Part shown: piece by piece, positions 1-4,104 of the stretch
How the letters are laid out: the number at the start of each line of letters is the position of its first letter
How positions within the stretch are numbered: the first letter of the stretch is position 1
Assembly (NCBI GenBank): GCA_002502705.1
Contig: DAQB01000162.1
Location: 1-9,645 of the forward strand
Direction: 5' to 3'
DNA length: 9,645 bases
From: Thermoplasmatales archaeon UBA582
GTDB lineage: Archaea; Thermoplasmatota; Thermoplasmata; Thermoplasmatales; Thermoplasmataceae
Notes under the pieces: model-generated
Told to the model about the DNA's origin: nothing
Seen by the model: only the letters and a program-made list of their open reading frames with translations
Database searches by the model: none
Position numbers and translations under genes: made by a program

Positions 1-632
1 GGGTATCAGCACTTGATTTCATTCAATTCAATTCAAGGCTTTCAGGCATTAAATACAGACTTGCATTCCAGAATCTCTCATCAGGGTGGATAACCATGGA
101 CAAGGTATCGCTTGCGAAGCTCATGCGAGAATGCTTTGTCCAGAGGCTTGGCACATTCTATTCCCACCTGAACAGGGAAGACGCACTGGATGCAATGGGA
201 GACCTTATGGAAATGATAGATTATGTTTCCGAAAGCTGGAAGAACATCAAGGGCCGCAGGGTGTCGGAACTTGGACCGGTTAACCAGATGCTTTTTCCTC
301 CATGCATAAAGGAATACCTGATCGAGATGCGGGAAGGCGTCAACCTGCCACATATGGCAAGGTTCACGCTTACAAGCTTCCTGCACAAGATTGGAATGAA
401 GAATGAGGACATCATGGCCCTTTTCCGCACAGCTCCCGATTTCAATGAGCGCCTTACTGAGTACCAGGTAAACCACGTTACAGGGCAGTCCTCCGGTACA
501 GAATATTCGCCACCCAAGTGCGATGTCCTGAGATCCAATCATCTCTGTTACTGGGGAGAAGACAAGCTCTGCCACCAGGAATGGCTGAGACACCCGCTGC
601 AGTATTACATGATAAAAAACAGGAAAAGATAA
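1..632 (+). CDS. priL: DNA primase large subunit PriL, 3' part (5' truncated by window edge)
   Basis: PriL is the regulatory subunit of the archaeal/eukaryotic-type primase; with the catalytic PriS it makes primers for replication. The reading frame is open from base 3 with no stop and no need for a start; the ATG at 96 is internal, since the 31 codons before it (including SRLSGIKYRLAFQNL) read as ordinary PriL sequence. The C-terminal iron-sulphur domain is complete. The four cysteines expected to hold a [4Fe-4S] cluster are in FPPCIKEYL (codon 303-305), PPKCDVL (519-521), NHLCYW (546-548) and KLCHQEW (570-572), followed by the family's HPLQYY ending. The stop TAA (630-632) directly abuts the stop of the convergent srp19. 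The base composition looks richer in G+C than the aroQ to surface-protein region. Identity is confident; the missing N-terminal part cannot be judged. Confidence 0.93.
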   Translation, partial: VSALDFIQFNSRLSGIKYRLAFQNLSSGWITMDKVSLAKLMRECFVQRLGTFYSHLNREDALDAMGDLMEMIDYVSESWKNIKGRRVSELGPVNQMLFPPCIKEYLIEMREGVNLPHMARFTLTSFLHKIGMKNEDIMALFRTAPDFNERLTEYQVNHVTGQSSGTEYSPPKCDVLRSNHLCYWGEDKLCHQEWLRHPLQYYMIKNRKR

Positions 633-887
633 TTAAAGCAATTTTCTTTCGATCGCCTTTATGAGAGTCGTCTTGTGGATTTCTGCCTCAATATCGTAAA
701 TCACTCCATCCTTCCAGGGTATTCTGGGATATCTACCTGACCTTGAGTCGAACTTTACCTGCAAGGATTGAAGTATATCCTGCAGTCTATTATCTGAAAA
801 GTTCTTGGCAGCGTTCAAAGCAACTCTCCTTCCCAATCTCCTAGAAATTAATGGATCGAAGTAGGCGGAATATAATGTTATCTTCAT
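633..887 (-). CDS. srp19: Signal recognition particle 19 kDa protein (SRP19)
   Basis: SRP19 binds SRP RNA and helps SRP54 assemble on it, for co-translational targeting of membrane and secreted proteins. The 84-residue product is near the usual archaeal length. It has the family layout: a first strand with YSAYFD, then SRRLGRRVALNAA (the RNA-contacting, basic 'SR..GRR' segment), and YPRIPWKDGVI, matching the family's 'YPR.WW..GrV'. The tail is basic. The start ATG (885-887) overlaps the TGA of rps8e (884-886) in an ATGA junction, so the two genes are probably co-transcribed and translationally coupled. The two genes together suggest an operon for translation and targeting. The acidic/aromatic insert IYDIEAEIHKT near the C-terminus is less typical. 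Assignment is from recognisable motifs only. Confidence 0.82.
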   Translation of the reverse strand: MKITLYSAYFDPLISRRLGRRVALNAAKNFSDNRLQDILQSLQVKFDSRSGRYPRIPWKDGVIYDIEAEIHKTTLIKAIERKLL

Positions 888-1261
888 AGCAGAATTGCGT
901 TTATGACCCCAACCTGTCCAGGTCTGGAAGTTATTCTGGCAAGTCCCTTTTCTGTCTCGATGACAGTGCCAAGTGTCATGATATTCCTCTGCACGTAATG
1001 TGGATTCGCTGGATTCTCTTTGACAGTTACAATCTTAACCCTGGACATCTTCTTCTCCTTCGGGTCATACAGGTTTGCGAATTCAGCCCTCCTGATTGCC
1101 ACCTTAACGTTGCCTCCAAATACCCTCAGGACCGATCTTGATGCTGTCCCAGTTCTCGGTAGCGTGGGTTCACGTCCAAGTTCATATCTTCTCTTCGATC
1201 TGGCCTGAACCCTCTTTCCACCTGTGAACTTCTTGTGACTCTTACCCTGAAATTGTGTCAT
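884..1261 (-). CDS. rps8e: 30S ribosomal protein S8e
   Basis: S8e is a small-subunit ribosomal protein found in archaea and eukaryotes. The 125-residue product has the archaeal length and landmarks: a basic N-terminus with QGKSHKKFTGGKR, then KRRYELGREPTLPRTG, the core strand VLRVFGGNVKVA, NPANPHYVQRNIMTLGTVIET, and the C-terminal TSRPGQVGVINAILL. The ATG at 1261 lies about 25 nt downstream of a TATA-like element on the minus strand (1283-1290), so the mRNA is probably leaderless. It is the first gene of a two-gene unit with srp19, with a 4-nt overlap. Confidence 0.95.
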   Translation of the reverse strand: MTQFQGKSHKKFTGGKRVQARSKRRYELGREPTLPRTGTASRSVLRVFGGNVKVAIRRAEFANLYDPKEKKMSRVKIVTVKENPANPHYVQRNIMTLGTVIETEKGLARITSRPGQVGVINAILL

Positions 1262-1282
1262 TCAATCGGTAATGCTTTGCGA

Positions 1283-1290
1283 TTATATGA
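1283..1290 (-). promoter_or_regulatory. TATA box of rps8e-srp19
   Basis: On the minus strand the element reads TCATATAA, preceded by CTT. Its centre is about 25 nt from the rps8e ATG (1261), the distance expected when transcription starts at the start codon. This is inference from spacing and base content. Confidence 0.55.
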
Positions 1291-1347
1291 AAGTGACTCA
1301 ATCTATCCCATATAGAAGTATCAGTTTCACGTTATTGATTGATTTGC

Positions 1348-1392
1348 ATATAGTATTTCATAGTAAGATAGGTTTTGAATTGAATACTATAT
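1348..1392. repeat. Inverted repeat, 10-bp perfect arms, 25-nt spacer
   Basis: The left arm ATATAGTATT (1348-1357) is exactly complementary to the right arm AATACTATAT (1383-1392). It lies about 90-130 nt upstream of rps8e and about 280 nt upstream of aroQ. The arms are AT-only apart from one G/C pair, so in such AT-rich DNA this may be chance. A regulator site or a weak transcript-end structure is possible. Confidence 0.35.
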
Positions 1393-1627
1393 TCATTGAA
1401 TTACATAATCTTCAAAATAAAGCCAAATGCTGTGAACTAACTGGACTTTCTTTTTTAGGAACATAGCGTATTTACAATCAGCTTAACTTATTTTCTCCAA
1501 GAACAAAATCCCATTGCCCATATAGGTAAACTCTGCGATTATTTTCTGTTCAGATATAATATCTCCTTAATTCAAAAGGTTAAGATGATATTAGGTCCGT
1601 CTTCTATCCTTTTATTCAAACCCTAAA

Positions 1628-1635
1628 TTTATATA
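1628..1635 (+). promoter_or_regulatory. TATA box of aroQ-tyrA
   Basis: TTTATATA is a textbook archaeal TATA element, preceded by CCCTAAA. Its centre (about 1631.5) predicts transcription starting around 1656-1660. This coincides with the ATG at 1660 rather than with the GTG at 1670 that opens the long frame. Confidence 0.7.
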
Positions 1636-1656
1636 CCATGCTATGATGTAGCACGG
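1636..1656. promoter_or_regulatory. Near-palindrome between TATA box and start: candidate operator
   Basis: CCATGCTA (1636-1643) and TAGCACGG (1649-1656) pair at 7 of 8 positions around a 5-nt centre (TGATG). The element fills the space between the TATA box and the expected transcription start, where archaeal repressors commonly bind to block polymerase recruitment. The position is seen; the function and any regulator are inferred. Confidence 0.4.
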
Positions 1657-1669
1657 CTAATGTCTGAAA

Positions 1670-2275
1670 GTGGTGGTTTACTTTATCGGCGACGATAAAG
1701 AACAAAAAAAACATCTTGAATTGTTGAGAGAAAGGATACTTAAGAACACTGAACAATTGATTTCTGCTTACAGGGAAAGGATGTATCTTGCCGATAAGAT
1801 AAGTGAGATAAAAAGAGGATCTGGTAAGCCCGTAAGAGACCGACCGCGCGAGGTTCTGGTAAATAGTTTAATCAATCCCCAGAATGAACTGGAAAGTGCC
1901 TTCCTTAATATGATATTTGAATCAACTATTCTTGCTCAGATTAAAGGATTTGAGCCCTTTCATGGTTTAAACAATGATAGATTCTGCATTAAGGGAGACA
2001 GGGAATTCCTTCTTTATATCGCATCAAAAATATCATGCAGACCGGGTGATGAATTATATTTTGTGGCCCCTGAAGAAAGCATGTTCACAGAATCTGCCTC
2101 GTTGTCAGGTGCACATGTAATTACAGAGCGCGTTGATAAATATGATTTCTGTATTAACCTAAAATCCTTCCATGGCACAGAAGACATAGGATTCCTTGAT
2201 GTAGACAGCCTAACTATCTCCTCTAAAATACTGACAAGAAATAAGATATGTGCTAAAATTCTGGTCGAGAGCTGA
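1670..2275 (+). CDS. aroQ: Chorismate mutase (AroQ class) with unrecognised C-terminal domain
   Basis: Chorismate mutase converts chorismate to prephenate, the branch-point step to phenylalanine and tyrosine. Residues about 16-93 form the three-helix AroQ domain. By motif alignment with the E. coli domain the active-site set is present: R20 (LRER), R37, K48 (SEIK), D57, R60 and E61 (PVRDRPRE), and T86 and Q90 in the third helix. Residues about 95-201 are an additional domain of roughly 107 residues that I do not recognise; it has alternating hydrophobic stretches, including DELYFVAPEES and IGFLDVDSLTI. The frame opens at GTG 1670 (or GTG 1673) after an in-frame TAA at 1658. The promoter, however, points to the ATG at 1660 in another frame, so the N-terminus is uncertain. 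The stop is 1 nt before the tyrA ATG, so the two genes form an operon. Function of the first domain is confident; that of the second is unknown. Confidence 0.85.
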   Translation: MVVYFIGDDKEQKKHLELLRERILKNTEQLISAYRERMYLADKISEIKRGSGKPVRDRPREVLVNSLINPQNELESAFLNMIFESTILAQIKGFEPFHGLNNDRFCIKGDREFLLYIASKISCRPGDELYFVAPEESMFTESASLSGAHVITERVDKYDFCINLKSFHGTEDIGFLDVDSLTISSKILTRNKICAKILVES

Positions 2276-2276
2276 A

Positions 2277-2933
2277 ATGAAAATAACAGTCCTTGGTTCG
2301 TCGGGCAGATTTGGAAGTTTTGTGAGTGAATATTTCAGATCACATGGCAATACTGTCATCTCTTTAGATCTGAATACTTCACAAAGTAATTTAGCTGATT
2401 CCTTGAGTTCCTCGGATATATCATTATTAGCTACACCCTTAAAAGAAGCCATCAGATATGTTGAAGAATACTCGGAAGTGACTCAACTGGTTGAGGTATG
2501 CTCAGTAAAAGCCCCATTTAAAAAATATTCTGGAAAGATATTAAGCATACATCCATTCTTCGGTCCTGAATCCTTTAAGGATTCCTCAAGACGAAAGATT
2601 GCATTGATCACTGACATTTGCCCGGACAATTCTGAATATATCATAAAAGAACTCTTTCCTGATTGTTCCATTTTAAAGATGGATGCTGATGAACATGATC
2701 GCATGATGGCATCCGAACAGGGGCTTCCTTACCTGCTCTCACTATACTTCAGGAAATCTGAAAGATCAATTCCACCTTTTAGCGGATCCGGTAAGATGTT
2801 AAAAGAAATTTTACAGTTACCAGGGAGGGAATCGATCGGGGTAATGAGGGATTCTATCACAGAAAACCCGGAGGTAAAGATTCTTCTTTCGGAGTTGAAT
2901 GAATTTTTTCGCAAACTTGATAGCAGGAGCTAA
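2277..2933 (+). CDS. tyrA: Prephenate dehydrogenase (TyrA), compact form
   Basis: TyrA oxidatively decarboxylates prephenate to 4-hydroxyphenylpyruvate with NAD(P)+, the committed step to tyrosine. The chosen ATG at 2277, 1 nt after the aroQ stop, opens directly on the Rossmann strand MKITVLGSSGRFG (glycines 7, 10, 13). A longer frame from 2250 would put nine unrelated residues before it. D31 at the end of the second strand favours NAD over NADP. Further family motifs are LLATP (50-54), EVCSVK (73-78), IHPFFGP (91-97) with the expected catalytic H92, and EHDRMMASEQGLPY (139-152). The usual 'QGLTH' motif reads QGLPY, so a second commonly seen His is Tyr. At 218 residues it is shorter than typical TyrA (about 260-290), with a reduced C-terminal helical domain. 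It lies next to a separate chorismate mutase instead of being fused to one. Activity is likely but untested. Confidence 0.86.
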   Translation: MKITVLGSSGRFGSFVSEYFRSHGNTVISLDLNTSQSNLADSLSSSDISLLATPLKEAIRYVEEYSEVTQLVEVCSVKAPFKKYSGKILSIHPFFGPESFKDSSRRKIALITDICPDNSEYIIKELFPDCSILKMDADEHDRMMASEQGLPYLLSLYFRKSERSIPPFSGSGKMLKEILQLPGRESIGVMRDSITENPEVKILLSELNEFFRKLDSRS

Positions 2934-2960
2934 TTACTCATTTGAAAAATATTTCATTCC

Positions 2961-3902
2961 TCATATGATCACACTTTTTAGGACCCTAAAAGAATTCTTC
3001 CAAAGGACGTTATCTGCCTGCGATTCAAGAAGTACAGCAAGATCTCTGATCTTATTGATGTTATCAAAGCCCTTGGGTGTTTTTTCATCAACTAAGCCAA
3101 GAAAATCTGTCCCGATTGCAACATGATCCCAGCCGAATTTATTGCCTATGTATTCTGCATGTGCCTTTAGATCTGAAATTTTTGGATCTGCACTCAGAGT
3201 CGCAGGAATGGCAGTGATACCTATGACACCTCCAGTATCACGTATGGCTTCTATTGAAATATCGTCAAGGTTTCTTACATGTTTCATTATTTTCATTGAA
3301 TTTCCGTGAGAACATACAACCGGTTTCTTTGAAATTTTGCATGCTTCAATGATAGTGTTTTTGCTGGAGTGTGCCAGATCAACTATCAAACCAATTTCGT
3401 TGCATATTTCATTCAGTTCTTCTACTGCTCCGGTCAGGCCGTAATCTTTCCTAGACATGCACGACGCTGCAAATTTTGTGTCATAGTTCCATGTCAGACC
3501 AAGGCAGCGTACTCCAAGATCTTTTAGGATATATGCATCAGATGGATCATTAAGGACATCTGTACCCTCTAAAGATATCAATAAACTGAGCCCATCCAGA
3601 ACTATCTCCGACGCTTTCCTTATCAACGGTATTTTTAGATATCTGCTAATTTCACCATAGAACTTGATCTGATCTATTGCAGTCCTGAATGATGGATATG
3701 TAGTTCTTTCAAGAGTTTTTATTTTCACGCTCTTCTTTTTCTTCTGATATTTCCAGCCGAGTACATGCGGGTATACCACTCCAAAAACGATACTGTCACC
3801 AATTTTACGCAATTGCTCTATGCTTGACTGGCTTGAACCAGAAATGACATTCATACTTTGAGAAGAAAATGCAAGGTCTTCAAGTAAATCTATAAATCTC
3901 AT
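2961..3902 (-). CDS. M19 family (renal/membrane dipeptidase-like) metallopeptidase with altered first metal motif
   Basis: M19 enzymes are TIM-barrel, usually two-zinc dipeptidases that split short or D-amino-acid-containing dipeptides. The 313-residue product has no signal peptide and is probably cytoplasmic. Family landmarks are LEGTDVL (bridging E112), LGVRCLGLTWN (129-139), DLAHSS (H178), CSHGNS (H199), VRNLDD (209-214), GGVIGI (224-229), IGTDFLG (D266) and a 'N..RVL' ending (N303, R306). The N-terminal 'D.H.D' motif, which supplies a His and an Asp metal ligand, reads DLLED (5-9): Leu7 (codon CTT) replaces His, while Asp9 is kept. CTT and CAT differ by one base. The ATG at 3902 has a TATA-like element about 27 nt upstream, so this is not a mis-placed start. 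It converges on tyrA with a 27-nt gap. It may be active with an altered metal site, inactive, or carry a sequence error. Confidence 0.83.
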   Translation of the reverse strand: MRFIDLLEDLAFSSQSMNVISGSSQSSIEQLRKIGDSIVFGVVYPHVLGWKYQKKKKSVKIKTLERTTYPSFRTAIDQIKFYGEISRYLKIPLIRKASEIVLDGLSLLISLEGTDVLNDPSDAYILKDLGVRCLGLTWNYDTKFAASCMSRKDYGLTGAVEELNEICNEIGLIVDLAHSSKNTIIEACKISKKPVVCSHGNSMKIMKHVRNLDDISIEAIRDTGGVIGITAIPATLSADPKISDLKAHAEYIGNKFGWDHVAIGTDFLGLVDEKTPKGFDNINKIRDLAVLLESQADNVLWKNSFRVLKSVII

Positions 3903-3924
3903 TGAAAGTAAATGATAGACCTAT

Positions 3925-3933
3925 GTTATAATG
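3925..3933 (-). promoter_or_regulatory. TATA-like element of the M19 peptidase gene
   Basis: On the minus strand it reads CATTATAAC, with its centre about 27 nt before the ATG at 3902. The sequence is weaker than the other TATA boxes here, but the spacing fits the leaderless pattern of the window. Confidence 0.4.
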
Positions 3934-4016
3934 TTATTACTACTTTGAACAGAGACAATAAATGAGATATTTACTCCAGACTCAGTCATAATATTATTTG
4001 CCAAAACCTCTTTTAG

Positions 4017-4036
4017 CCTTATACGTAGGGATAAGG
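4017..4036. repeat. Small inverted repeat downstream of the surface-protein gene
   Basis: CCTTAT (4017-4022) and ATAAGG (4031-4036) can form a 6-bp stem with an 8-nt loop, about 70 nt past the stop of the leftward surface-protein gene. No U-run follows in the leftward transcript, so it is not a classical terminator. It could be a transcript-end structure or chance. Confidence 0.25.
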
Positions 4037-4104
4037 AATTTAAACTTAGCAGCTCCTCAGTTATATTGATAATTTCTGTTGCATAGTCTAATATGGAGCA
4101 AAGA

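Larger units (their letters stand above)
1262..1669. other. 408-nt AT-rich intergenic region with two divergent promoters
   Basis: The spacer separates the divergent rps8e-srp19 and aroQ-tyrA units. It contains a TATA-like element for rps8e (1283-1290), an inverted repeat with perfect 10-bp arms (1348-1357 and 1383-1392), a strong TATA box for aroQ (1628-1635) and a near-palindrome (1636-1656). A 64-codon open frame at 1272-1466 on the plus strand does not look like a protein. I see no tRNA-like or other structured RNA. About 230 nt between 1395 and 1625 hold nothing that I can name. Confidence 0.6.

Noticed and set aside
81..593. 170-codon minus-strand open frame opposite priL
   Set aside because: It lies fully antisense to a conserved PriL C-terminal domain, with no promoter and no recognisable protein features; it is a codon-bias shadow.
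1272..1466. 64-codon plus-strand open frame in the rps8e/aroQ spacer
   Set aside because: It overlaps the rps8e TATA element and an inverted repeat, has spacer-like AT-rich composition, and encodes no recognisable pattern.
2250..2276. Extended tyrA start giving nine more residues
   Set aside because: It overlaps the end of aroQ and puts residues before the Rossmann strand that normally opens the protein; ATG 2277 fits better.
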